A DNA stretch of 64,000 nt from Aspergillus flavus (taxonomy: Eukaryota > Ascomycota > Eurotiomycetes > Eurotiales > Aspergillaceae): NCBI RefSeq assembly GCF_009017415.1, contig NC_092406.1:5270001-5334000 (forward strand), given 5' to 3'. The position numbers and the translations under genes were made by a program. The notes beneath the pieces were generated by a model. That model searched no databases. It worked only from the letters and a program-made list of their open reading frames with translations, and was not told where the DNA came from. Below, piece by piece: positions 21,013 to 31,699 of this stretch. Position 1 is the stretch's first letter. Each line of letters opens with the position of its first letter.

Positions 21013-22845
21013 ATGTGTGGCATTTTCTTTTCCCTAAGCGCCTCTGGGCCCGTACTTCCCAATGAGGAGACATGCTGTTTGTTGCGCAAACGGGGGCCCG
21101 ATAGCTTCCAAGTTCAACAAGTTCAACGAGATGTCAACACAGATCAAATAAGGTCTGTACCGATTCTCCTTACGTTTGTCTCGACAGTTCTTTCGATGAG
21201 AGGTGACCAAGTTGTCACCCAGCCTCTTGTGGACACCACTACTGAATCCGTACTTTGCTGGAATGGCGACGCCTGGAAAATAGCAGGTGAACCCATTCGA
21301 GGTAATGATACCCAACTGATATTTAATCTACTACTACAAGCTGCGAAGCCGTCTTACAATTCAGAATCATCCAATGCCCTTGATAATGGAACTGCCATCC
21401 AGAGAGTTGTGGATGTTATCAGTAGAATTTGTGGGCCTTTTTCTTTTGTCTTCTATGACGCTGTCAACGCAAAATTATATTTCAGCAGGGATTGCCTCGG
21501 AAGGAGGTCCCTGCTTCAAGGCATTGATGATACTGGGGCTTTTAAAATCTGCAGTCTCTGCGACGGGACGTCATCCACCCACTTCGACGAAGTTGGCACA
21601 ACTGGTGTGCATATGATTGATTTCACACGCAGTGTCATGCAGGATTCGCCTACACCCGAAACTGGTGCTACTCATTTCAACACTGACAGCATACAAACAC
21701 TACCATGGGAGAACGTAGATTCTCCTGGTCATCTGGTACGTATGTCCTTCTGATCACTATGCTTGAAACACATACTCATGGTCATGCAGAGAAACCCCAT
21801 TCCTCCCATGAACAGGTCTGTTCCGCAGGACGTCCCTCCTCAGCTGAGCATTGAGTCGCCTTGCGTGGACGAGCTTGAGCAAAGACTTCGTACGTCTCTT
21901 GCACTCAGAATTCAAAATGTACGTGATCCCCCGGGTTTCACTACAGAGAGCAACACAAAGGTTGCTGTGCTATTCTCTGGGGGGCTTGACTGTACCATCC
22001 TCGCTCGATTATCGCATGAGCTTCTACCGGCCGACGAGTCAATCGACTTGCTCAACGTTGCCTTCGAAAACCCCCGTGTAGCAGCTGCAGCGAGCAAGGA
22101 AGCGAAAACAGGCTCAGTGTATGAAAACTGCCCCGACCGAATCACCGGTCGCTCAGCCTTCGCAGAGCTTCAAGCCGTTTGCCCCGGCCGTAACTGGCGC
22201 TTTGTCGCAATCGACATACCTTACGTGGAGACAGTTGCACATCGTGACACAGTGAAACGTCTGATGAGGCCGCACAATACAGAAATGGATCTGTCCATTG
22301 CATGTGCACTTTACTTCGCCTCACGGGGACAAGGATCTGCATTCGACAGCCACGAAGGCAATGCCGAACCGCAACGCTATACAACCCCTGCCAGAGTACT
22401 CTTATCAGGCCTGGGAGCCGATGAGCTATTCGCAGGATACGCGCGGCATGGGATGGCATACTCACGCAACGGGTTTGAGGGGCTCATCGATGAGATCGAC
22501 CTGGATGTCAGTCGTCTCGGGAAGCGCAACCTAGGTCGCGACAACCGGGTAATAGCACACTGGGGCCGCGAAGCACGATTTCCATACCTCGACGAAGACT
22601 TCGTCTCGTGGGTCGTGCAAGCCCCCGTCTGGGAAAAGTGCGGCTTTGGCCTTCCAGAGCCAGAAAGCGATGATCCTACGAAGGCCACGACCGGCATCGA
22701 CCCAGAGAAGCGCGCCCTTCGCCTAGTAGCCCTCAAACTAGGGATGTCGACCGTGGCGCGAGAAAAGAAACGAGCCATCCAATTCGGCTCGCGGACAGCA
22801 AAGATGGAAAAAGGTAGAGTAAAAGGCACCGACGCCCTCAGCTAA
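21013..22845 (+). CDS. Asparagine-synthase-domain protein, ASNSD1/YML096W-like, 592 aa
   Basis: Two exons, 21013..21735 and 21790..22845, with a 54-bp intron. The protein starts MCGIFFSLSASGP, so Cys2 is present as in class II glutamine amidotransferases. RGPDSF near residue 32 and FSRDCLGRRSLL match the glutaminase domain. The second exon carries the ATP pyrophosphatase loop LFSGGLDCTILARLSHEL (SGGLD near 304-308) and the conserved SGLGADELFAGYARH. Family members resemble asparagine synthetase, but the exact reaction of the ASNSD1/YML096W branch is not established. A normal asparagine synthetase shows stronger similarity in the synthase half, so I prefer the ASNSD1 branch. A nearby cross-pathway regulator (cpcA) makes amino-acid control plausible, but no site was seen in the promoter. 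Confidence 0.88.
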
Positions 22846-22849
22846 ATAA

Positions 22850-24080
22850 AACTTTCAACTTCCAACACAACACTCTTTTCCTCTCCCCATAAACAACAAC
22901 CTTCTTCCCTCCCACACTCCCCCCAACCAACCCACCCCCAAAACACAAACACAGCAGTGATGACAAAACCAAGGAATCAGATACTTCTGAGCCCACACCT
23001 CATCTAGTCTCAAACCCCCATTTCTACCATCCACCCAGCGTCGAGTGATATGCAATCTTGATCTCTAGACCGTGCTCATCCAGCCTCCCCTGTTCCCAGA
23101 CTCACTCAGGCCAATGTGTGTAGTAACCTGTTCTTTGACCGGTAAAGAGACCGCCTGCTCATTATTGTACCCCCTTCTGCACTGGCTGTCAGAGCGAAGG
23201 TATAGGTCATTAATGGATTCGGAAGGTTCTAATCCGTGTATGTATGGCGTTGAGATTGAGTTCTTGGGGGCAGGAGTGTGCTGGTGGGTTGGTCTTGTGG
23301 ATTGAGGGGTTGTGTGTCGGTTTTGCTTGTTGTATGGCTCTAGATGGTATTGATGGTTCTGTTTGAGAGAGGTTTGGGACGGTGAAGTTTTTAAAGGCAA
23401 GTCTGAGTTGTGTTTCATAGTGGTTTTTATTTGCTTTGCTTGTTATGGAGCATAGCTTTGATGCCATGATTGTTCCATGTAAATTATCTATCTTCTTACA
23501 TGGTCTACATTATGCATGTCGATCGTCTAAGCTAGAGTAGGCATTGGTCTTGATTACTTGCAGGTAACGCGTTGCATGTTGCATGCGTACTCAACACGAA
23601 TGATCTACTTCGGGAGAACTATTTGATGAGCAAGATTGGTGGATTCGGAGACAATCTAATACACGTGAAATCACAAGCATCAAACAATCCAAGTAATCAA
23701 GCAAAACATCCAAAAAATTAGTAGCCACGAGTCAATCCTGCCAAGCAGGAGACATCAGAACCGGCCATTGCGAAATAATGAAACATCAGAGCCCATGAGT
23801 GAGCTAGAACAATGATCAGAAGATAGATAGCCGATATCTGGCAAGAAGTAGAGATAATCAAGACAAAGCGGTCCGAAAGTGCTAGCACACGACCATATGG
23901 TAAAAATAACAATAGAAACTTTTATCCTGTCGGAAGTCACTTCACCAGTGACCAGTTCCAGGCACTAGTGAGTGCATCCGACATCTGGGTTGGCGAGAGG
24001 CTCCTAGCCCCCGCCCACCGCAGAAACCCATTCATAACAGAACTTGCAGAAACAGCATGGTAACTAAAAACCGACTTTTA
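22850..24080. other. Intergenic, no supported gene
   Basis: About 1.2 kb between the ASNSD1-like gene and cpcA, which converge here. It probably holds both 3' UTRs. Short frames at 23065-23467 and 23718-23940 have no family features. Confidence 0.5.
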
Positions 24081-24086
24081 CATCAC

Positions 24087-24893
24087 TTAGGCCTTGTTTT
24101 GGGCAAGAGCCTTCCAGTATTGCTCACGACGTTCAGCTTCTTCGAGTGACTTCTCCAACTCATCAATCCGGCGCTGCATCTCCTCCTGGCGCTCAAGCTT
24201 ACGGGCGCGAGACTTCCGAGCCGCCTCGGTATTGCGAGCACGCTTCATGGCCACTGGGTCTTGAGAATCAAACTTGATCGGAGGCAGAGGCTTCCTTTGG
24301 CGCGCGTTCACACCAGCCACATGAGAGGGCTTGGTGACTGAGCGAGCGGAGGGAGATGTAGCACGGGATGACGTGGTACGGATCATAGGAGATGCTGGGG
24401 TGACATCAGCCTTAACCTTGGGCTGCGACAGAGCCGCAGCAATGTCAAGGGCAGTGGTGTCGAGACCCAAGGAGAAATCGTCCTGGGAGGGGAAGAGAGA
24501 ACCCCACTCCTCCACGCCAGGGCCTAGTTCCATGTCTGTAGCGAACATGGGGGAAGTATCTTGGCTGAAGTACCCTGGGGACTCGAATGAGGGAGTGCTC
24601 AAATCAGTGAAAGAGGCCGACGGCGGAGCAGAGGCATCCATGAACAGATCCTTGGGCGAGATCGTGCCAGATGGCAGATCTGCCAGAGAGTCGGGACCTG
24701 CCATGACGCCGGCGGTCATCTGATGAGGGGAGAGCATGGTGGGCTCCGTGGTCGGAACCAAATCGTCCCCGAAGCGATCAGCTTGAAGATCGAAGAAATC
24801 GGGGAGATCTGACGGAATGTTAACATGTGCCCCTTTCTGAGACTGAACGAAGCGCAGCCAAAGCTCACCTTGAGCAATGTTAGGAGTAGACAT
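24087..24893 (-). CDS. cpcA: bZIP transcription factor CpcA (cross-pathway control, Gcn4-like), 248 aa
   Basis: Two exons: 24893..24869 (MSTPNIAQ) and 24808..24087. They are joined across a 60-bp intron that opens with GTGAGC and ends TCAG. The middle is acidic and Ser/Pro-rich with activation-domain features. The C-terminus has [17 protein letters not shown], the DNA-contact basic region [20 protein letters not shown] and a leucine-zipper-like helix. The 248-aa length fits CpcA/Gcn4 homologues, which activate amino-acid biosynthesis genes at TGASTCA sites. The intron length is a multiple of three with no stop, so unspliced RNA would add 20 residues. The leader has two AUG uORFs, and TGAGTCA lies upstream, as expected for translational control and autoregulation. 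The frame is also open far upstream of the ATG (see findings). Confidence 0.88.
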   Translation of the reverse strand: MSTPNIAQGELWLRFVQSQKGAHVNIPSDLPDFFDLQADRFGDDLVPTTEPTMLSPHQMTAGVMAGPDSLADLPSGTISPKDLFMDASAPPSASFTDLSTPSFESPGYFSQDTSPMFATDMELGPGVEEWGSLFPSQDDFSLGLDTTALDIAAALSQPKVKADVTPASPMIRTTSSRATSPSARSVTKPSHVAGVNARQRKPLPPIKFDSQDPVAMKRARNTEAARKSRARKLERQEEMQRRIDELEKSLEEAERREQYWKALAQNKA

Positions 24894-25245
24894 TATGCGA
24901 CGGTGATTTATCGGAATTTGTTGCCGTTTCTGATAGGTGGAATTGGCGGGACTGTTGAATAGGGGAACGGGCGGGCGATTGGGATACGCAGAATTCACAA
25001 CCGCAGGTGGAGAATTCGAAGCAACGGACGCTGCGCGTAGACGCAAGAGGTGCTTTCTAGTGGAGGGACTAAACCGATGAGACGAAGACAGAGGGAACCC
25101 GGTAGACTGCGAGGCAAGTCTGGTCAAGCGGGGAACCTGTACTGGCGAGGCTGAGAGCTGCTGCTGCTGTTGCTGCTGCAAACTAAGAGTTTGTCGTCGA
25201 GAAAGGTGCCCAAGACGGACCAGAGATGGATGGTATGCAGGATAT

Positions 25246-25398
25246 CTAGGGGTTGTACTCGAGGGTGCTGGCGCACGAGAGTCCCTGGGATGCTGGGGAT
25301 ATAGCACAAAGTCCTCCTGTAGGGAGTTGGCACTGTTGTTGTCGTTGTAATTCAGATTCTGAGCCGTAGGCTGCTGGGGCGGGGGTGTAGGGAGCCAT
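25246..25398 (-). promoter_or_regulatory. uORF2 in the cpcA leader (50 codons)
   Basis: The second of only two ATGs between the start of the leader and the CpcA ATG. It reads [20 protein letters not shown] and onward for 50 codons to TAG, in a frame different from CpcA, and ends 352 bp before the main ATG. In Gcn4/CpcA systems the second uORF is the inhibitory one that is bypassed under amino-acid starvation through eIF2 phosphorylation. The role here is inferred from position and size. Confidence 0.7.
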
Positions 25399-25615
25399 GT
25401 TTGCTGATGGTGATCCGTGTTGAACGACGTGAAGTCGAACGTAGAAATGTTGTTCAAAGAACTTGAGCTACCCGAGGTGGTGCTAAAGTTCAGAGGTCCT
25501 GGGACAGGAGACTCTGAGGGGTGTGGTGAAGATATATTGATAAAAGACGAAGTCCGTTGAGGATCTATGATGCCTGTCTCACGAGAGATAGACGAGCTCT
25601 TTCCTGGGGGAGGAT

Positions 25616-25630
25616 TTAGAAAGAGGCCAT
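25616..25630 (-). promoter_or_regulatory. uORF1 in the cpcA leader (4 codons)
   Basis: ATG GCC TCT TTC TAA, the first ATG of the probable leader. A very short first uORF that permits reinitiation, followed after a couple of hundred bases by a longer one, is the arrangement known for cpcA of Aspergillus nidulans. Confidence 0.75.
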
Positions 25631-25904
25631 TGTGGAACGCTTCTTGATATTCTAGTTCTTGTTCAGTATATGGCTGTATGATGACGGTTGTTGAAATAAT
25701 ATGTGGTGTAGATATAAAGAAGAGAAGATATGAAGAGAAAGAAAAAAAGGAAAAAGAAGCCCAGGCAACGATGGGAAATCAGGCACTTCTTAAACGCAGT
25801 GTGTGCGCCCTTCATCCGACAATCAGCCAATCATTGCCGACCGCTTCCCCGCCTACTACACTAACCATATTGGGCGTTAGACCAATGGACGCGGTCAGCA
25901 GGTG

Positions 25905-25911
25905 TGAGTCA
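25905..25911 (+). promoter_or_regulatory. CPRE/GCRE site TGAGTCA upstream of cpcA
   Basis: A perfect TGASTCA element about 1.0 kb upstream of the CpcA start and about 0.28 kb upstream of uORF1. It is the consensus site of CpcA/Gcn4 itself and suggests autoregulation. CCAAT boxes lie nearby (around 25831 and 25882). Confidence 0.55.
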
Positions 25912-25968
25912 TAGAGCCATCCGAGGCCCTGATTGGCCCCTTCGTCCGCTAAGTGGATACCAGGGTGT

Positions 25969-26090
25969 CCCCAGGCATCTCCGGTGCCTGGGGCCGAGTA
26001 CGAGCAAGATACCTGCACCCACGCAGAGAATGCAAGGTAACCTGAAGTCACTTGCAGGTTACGCAGCGGGTACCGACCCTCGTACTCGGC
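25969..26090. repeat. Cluster of inverted repeats
   Basis: CCCCAGGC (25969-25976) faces GCCTGGGG (25986-25993), forming a tight 8-bp hairpin with a 9-base loop. Immediately next to it, GCCGAGTACGAG (25993-26004) pairs with CTCGTACTCGGC (26079-26090). Inside that pair ACCTGCA (26011-26017) faces TGCAGGT (26053-26059). No ORF explains the structure. Confidence 0.65.
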
Positions 26091-26099
26091 TGGCTTCTC

Positions 26100-26612
26100 C
26101 ACCGCTTCCCAAGTGATTTAGTGCTACAATAGTCTCAGTGTAAGTGCTGTTCAGAGGAGGATGCGGATGATGAAACCGGTTCGCGTCCAGTATTGCACCC
26201 GTCACATCCATTGTCCAATGAGGGTACCGGTCTAAAAGTCTAGGCATCAACGCCCGCCTGCGACTGCATCTTGCAGGCTTCACAGCCTCTCCAGGCTGTC
26301 TCGGGGTCTGCATTGGGACGCCGTCAGATGGAGCCAATTCCCGTTTGAATGGGGGCTGAGCCGCACTTATCGCTGTAAGAGACCTTAGGCTACAGGATCC
26401 TACATGATGGGTAAGTTTGCAATCATTTCTCAATAGCGATCTGGAATCCTGAATGGTTAAAAAGAGGGGACTTGAGAGGATTAATAATGTGCGTGGAGAT
26501 CAATTTCCTTTTTGCACTCCCCGCCATGCTCAGTTAGTTTGGTCGAAGGGCGTGTTTCCAAACTTTATCAGCCCCAATTCTCTTCCGCTTGAGCCGTTTG
26601 TTTTCTCTCTCT

Positions 26613-26657
<45 letters not shown>

Positions 26658-29400
26658 CACTTTTTCCTTTCTCCATATTCCTCTTCAAGAAGGGAGGATC
26701 ATCCGTTCAGAATCAAGAAAAAAAAAATTCACCCTCATTTGAGGCGGAATCCCTCCAAGCATATGACAAAATTATACGAAACCCAAGAAAACACTATTTG
26801 TATCTAAATTCAGCACTAGATAGAAACCGACCACATTTCACGAAAACGATCAAAAAAGTGGAGGTCCCGTTGTTTCGAGAACCCCATTTAGACTTAGAAC
26901 CCGAAGAGAAAGAAAGAAAGAAAAAACAAAAGTTGTCCATTGCGCACCAGCTCTAACTCGGAGTAAACCAACCTACTCCGAAAAAAGCATGGCACAATCA
27001 AACCATCGGAGTAGATTGAATTATATTAAATCCATCCCATCAACGAGTACACAATCTGAATTTTAAATCAATCCGCTATTTATTGCAAACACCGAGACTC
27101 GTCATCTTATGACCTGACCAGGTGTCGAGTCTAGTCTCAGATAAGAATCTTCACTCGAATCGAGTATTCGCTCGTTTCGCCGAGAGGCGAAAAGTGTATT
27201 TCAATTCTGCATGTACACCGGGCGTATCCGCCGAATATCCTTGCGATAATTATGCGGGAATCGAACTTCGTGTTTGGACAATTGCGCACAAGTAGAAGGT
27301 AATCACCGTCATCGTGAAATAGGCATAGAGAGCGAATACAGACGTTGTCATCTGATGTAATGGAACCTTGATTATTCTCGGTCATGTGTCCACTCGGTGT
27401 CAAGGAGTTAGACGCAGGGCGCGAAATCAACTACTCCGTACTGAGTTTTTGATGTCTTAGGAATCTTACTCTTCGTGCACCCGCTCATTATTGAAATTGC
27501 TCGTTAATTGAAATTGCATGTGCATAAAATAGATACAAGTGCTCTAATTCGCTTTATATATATCTACCGTGTGAAGACAAACAAAATGTTTCACATCAAA
27601 ATAACAAGAGCGAGGTGTTCTCGGCGCTCCACCGTTCAGCCAAAACCACCAATTTGTACCAACGCATACGAGTAAAACCAGCGAGGAACAAATTATGTAT
27701 GTATCATATATATATAAATAGTGACATCCAAATTCTGGGTACACTCATTGGTACTCTATCAAAAGCATGCTACGCAGAACCCGACTATTACACCTTATAC
27801 GAGCTCCTGTCTCAACTCAAGAAGACCAGAAATAACAAATAAAAAATAGAAAGCGAACTCAAATTCCTCATTCCCTCTAATGATCTCAGATATATCCCAA
27901 ATATAATCTGAGACCCAAATACCGACGAGAAGTCTACAGCGACGGATTGCACGCAACATAGCAACTCAAGGTATATCTTAACACATCCATTGTATAGAGA
28001 TATCGCAAGTCTTTCATATGACAAGCAACAACCACTCTGAATATTTGAACATGATTGTATACGGAGTACTAGCCAGCCGATCGAGAATATGCAGTGATAT
28101 TCAGCAGAAATCTAATCACAAAATGACAGAAGTCATATATCATGCAAGTGGTTGACCCTGGACTGCAACACAAATATGTCCAGCTCCACCCGGCATCACC
28201 TCCGTGTAGAACGTGGCGTCGGAGGTACTATATACATCTCACTATGTGGCACTCGCCCTGAAGATCGCCGTACGCTTAATCGGACTTAGTAGAATCACTA
28301 CACTAATTCGACGAAAATCACAGAACCGTAGTGGAACACTGCGTTGAAGTACTGGGGGTATGGGTTGCCCAGATTATGTTCGTAAGCAAGGTCACAAGTG
28401 CAAATAAATTAATATCGGAGTCCTAAATTCCATCACTGTCTGAGACTAAATCGAATTATTGGAATGTGGATCATTAGTTGCCCTATAGCCCTGGGCTCGG
28501 TTGATCCATTCCAGGACGTTGATCTACAGTGTCAAATTCGGATGCCAATTCGCTAGCCCAATGTTCAAGAGCAATTAAGGTACATCCCGGATCCTAGTCG
28601 GCATGCTTATGACAGGGTTACTATTACGATTAGGCAAAGCCACTGCTCCGGGTTCTGGATCCGTGGGATGGGGCTCGAATCGGAAGTGTTCCACTGTCAC
28701 CCACACGGTGGAGGATGATGATGGACCTGGTTTACTATGAAGTTTCTAGAAAAGTAGATCATTACAAGGACGATGCGGGTACAAAGACAAGTATGGATTC
28801 TATTAGCTATTACCTATGATGCTGTGCGCTAGTGCACACGGCGTATACACGCCATGGAACGTGCCCACGACAGTAGACGATTGGGGTCGATTTGCGCAGC
28901 GCGGGACCCGCCCTGGCAAAGACCATCCTTCCTCCCAATAGGGTATCAAAGTACGAAGCATCAAATGGCGAAGACAATCAGAACTAAACCAACCGTGAAA
29001 ACACAAACAGCAGTGGTATCAATCTAGTTTGGACGGCGCACAGCAGAACGCACGCAAGGCCAAATTAGGGGATCCTCGCGGGAACGGATATCATAAAGGA
29101 ATGAAATGCGACCCAGACGCGAAAAGAACATCAGAGTCGGAAATGACCGCCAAAGCAGCAGAGGGTATCATTGACACTCAATTTGGCAAGATCCTCGCTG
29201 CGAAGCAAGGCACCAAAGCAGTGACACTGGAATCAACACAAAATAATATCAATAAGCAATTACTAACGATTCTTTCTTTCTTTTTTTTTTTAAGAAAATT
29301 ATGCGCCCATGGGCACTCATCACTGGGAGGGAGGAACACTAAGCGTGTACTCCATATTGATCCCACCAGTTTTCATACTCAATGACGCGGCTTGAAGAAC
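26100..29400. other. Gene-poor region with a 43-T homopolymer
   Basis: Over 3 kb with no accepted gene. A T-tract of 43 bases occupies 26615-26657, and two overlapping frames there encode mainly Phe runs and are artefacts. Two copies of TACGGAGTA/TACTCCGTA occur (27432-27440, 28060-28068). Confidence 0.5.
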
Positions 29401-29404
29401 CACT

Positions 29405-31234
29405 TCATGCGGCGGCCTGGACGGGAGCAGAGGTGGAAGAGACGTTGACGGGCTTAGCCTCCTCAGTGGTGGCAGCAGGCTCGGCGGGCTTGGACTCTTC
29501 AGCGGACTCGGGAACAGTGGCCTCCTTGGGAGCACCCTCGGCCTTAGCCTCAGTCTCGGCGGCGGGCTCCTTGGGCTCAGACTTCACGGCCTTGCTGGGC
29601 TTGCGGAAAAGACCACCAAGCTTGTTGCCCTTGGGCTTAGACTCGCCCTCAGCTTCGTTGTCGGAGTCACCCTTCTTCTTACCGAAGTTACCGAAGAAAG
29701 AGGTGCGGCGCTTGTCCTTGGGAGTCTCAGCGGCCGGAGAAGCGGGGGCAGCATCCTTAGCAGCCTCAGCCTCAGCAGGGGCGGTCACAGTCTCGGGCTC
29801 GATGGGCTTCACGGAAGCCTCCTCGACAGGGTTGTCGAGCTGAGGAGCAGTGCTGGCAACAGCGGGGGTCTCAGCAGGTGCGGTGGCCTCCTTCTCAGAC
29901 TTCTCGTGAGAAGGGCTAGTGACCTTCTGGAAGAAGTTGCCGAAGAGAGAAGTGCGCTTGGACTTAGTCTCAGCCTTCTTCTCTTCCTTCTTCTCCTCCT
30001 TCTTTTCCTCCTCCTTCTCTTCCTTGTCTTCCTTGGCCTCAGTAGGCTCAGCAGGAGCAGCGGGGGCTTGAACTCAGTTAGCTTCAGACAAAACTAATCG
30101 CGTAGCTTTGGTACTTACCCTCAGTAGTCTCGGTAGCGGCGGAAGCTTCAGCAGCAGGTTCGGTAGCAGCCTCAGCAGGCTTGGCCTCTTCGGTCTTGTC
30201 ACCTTCCTTCTTCTCCTCAGTCTCCTCCTTCTTGCCACGGAGAGTTCCGAAAATGCTGGCGCGCTTGCGGGACTGGGAGCGGCTCTTGGCCTTGTTGTCC
30301 TTGTTCTCCTCAGCAGGAGCAGCCTCTTCCTTGGCCTCCTCCTTAGCCTCAGCGGGCTTCTCAGCGGCCTTCTTAACGGGCTCAACGACAGCAGGCTTGG
30401 CTACACAATATTAGATTATGATGACGGCCTATTTTTGAACAATCCAAACTTACTCAGCTTCTCGAGCTCAGCCTTGTAGCCCTCGCTGGAGGTGATGGCC
30501 TCCTTCTCAGCCTTGGCTTCGGCAGCCTTGGCATCAATGGCAGCAACCCAGCTGTCGCGCTCAGTGGCATTGGCAGCCTGGAAGGTGTGCTTGTGGCCGT
30601 TCACCTTGAAGAGGAATTCGCTGGAGCCCTCCTTGGTGACGTCGGTGACATCAGCCTGCTCCACGTCAGTATTTCATCTTTCACAGATAGAGCAATATAC
30701 TGACCAAGTTGAAGATTCCAGTAGGAGTGTTCTTGTCCTCAGCGCGCTTGGTGAAGAACAGAAGACCCTTGCCGGTCTGGCTAGCCCAGGCAGCGATGGG
30801 GTTGGCAACAGCGGCCTTCTCATTCTGGTGGAAAGCAGACAGCTGCTTAGCCTCGACAGCGTCCTCGCTGAAGTAGAAGAAGCGCTTGGAGAAGCGCAGA
30901 CTCCTATAGTGCATGTGATTAGTCACTTGTATTATAGATCCATTGCGACATGCGGCGCTTACTTGACGAGACCGGGGGCCTTGTGACCGAGGACACCCTC
31001 CGATGCGGGAGTCACCTCCTCCTTGGCCTCCTCCTTAGGTTGCTCAGCGGGAGCCTCATCCTTCTTCTCCTCTGCAGCAGCAGGAGTAGCCTCAGTATCC
31101 TCTGCGGGGGTTTCCTTGGGTGCCTCAGTAGCGGGAGTCTCCGTCGCGGGAGTCTCAGCAGGCACTTCGGTGACAGGCGCAGCGGCGGGGACGGGAGCGG
31201 GAGTCTCCTCGACGGGCTTCTGAACGTCGGACAT
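29405..31234 (-). CDS. PH-domain, Lys/Glu/Ala-rich protein similar to Meu6, 538 aa
   Basis: Five exons: 31234..30963, 30903..30705, 30655..30454, 30400..30119 and 30066..29405, with introns of 49-59 bp. The N-terminus is Pro/Glu/Ala-rich. Exons 2-3 encode a pleckstrin-homology fold: SLRFSKRFFYFSEDAVEAK, GKGLLFFTKRAEDK, then SSEFLFKVNGHKHTFQAA ending in the PH-typical Trp helix RDSWVAAIDAKAAEA. The rest is a long Lys/Glu/Ala low-complexity tail. It is punctuated by a repeated R-x-S-hydrophobic-F-G motif: RASIFGTLRG, RTSLFGNFF and RTSFFGNFG, plus a relative GGLFRKPSK. The arrangement matches fungal proteins annotated as meiotic expression up-regulated protein 6. PH domains bind phosphoinositides or proteins. 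A pyrimidine-rich stretch on the coding strand upstream (31440-31680) suggests strong expression. Confidence 0.85.
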
Positions 31235-31699
31235 GTTGTAGGGATTAAATGGTAATTATAATAGTAGAGATGAGATTAAAAGTTGTTAATGGAAGCTGAA
31301 ATAGCTTCGTAATGAAGTGTCACGTCCGTTTGGGTATCTTAAGGGGGTATCTTAACGGAAAACAAGAGCTCTCAGAGCACGAGGCTTGAAGAGCTCGGGT
31401 ATCACAACGAAAGGTAAAGGGTTTGGGAGAGAGAAGAAGCGAACAAAGTCGTTGCTCTGGAAGAAGTGCAGGATCAGAATGGAATGAAGAGAGAAGAGAG
31501 GAAGAAAAGAAAGAAAAGAAAAAGAACCAGGACAAAGAAGGAGAAGGGGCGAAAGGAGGGTGAAAATAATGAAAGGGTGTGGGCAGAAGCCCCAGAAAGG
31601 GAAAGGAGCTGCAGGGCGGCCAACAACCTTGGACACCAGGGAAAAAAAAAAGTATAGAGTAAAGAGACGAGGAGGAGAAGAGTGGGGCGTGGAAAGCTA

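Noticed and set aside
22377..22829. 150-codon minus-strand ORF
   Set aside because: Antisense shadow of the ASNSD1-like second exon.
24087..25457. Single 456-codon bZIP ORF taken as the CpcA protein
   Set aside because: Its apparent start is TTG, not ATG. The first in-frame ATG is 24893, a GT/AG intron follows, and the spliced 248-aa product fits CpcA. The upstream frame is reported as a finding instead.
26453..26956. ORF with poly-Phe
   Set aside because: Translation of a 43-T homopolymer.
29382..29843. 153-codon plus-strand ORF and several neighbours up to 31255
   Set aside because: Antisense to the Ala/Glu/Lys repeats of the Meu6-like gene; GC-rich codons simply remove stops.
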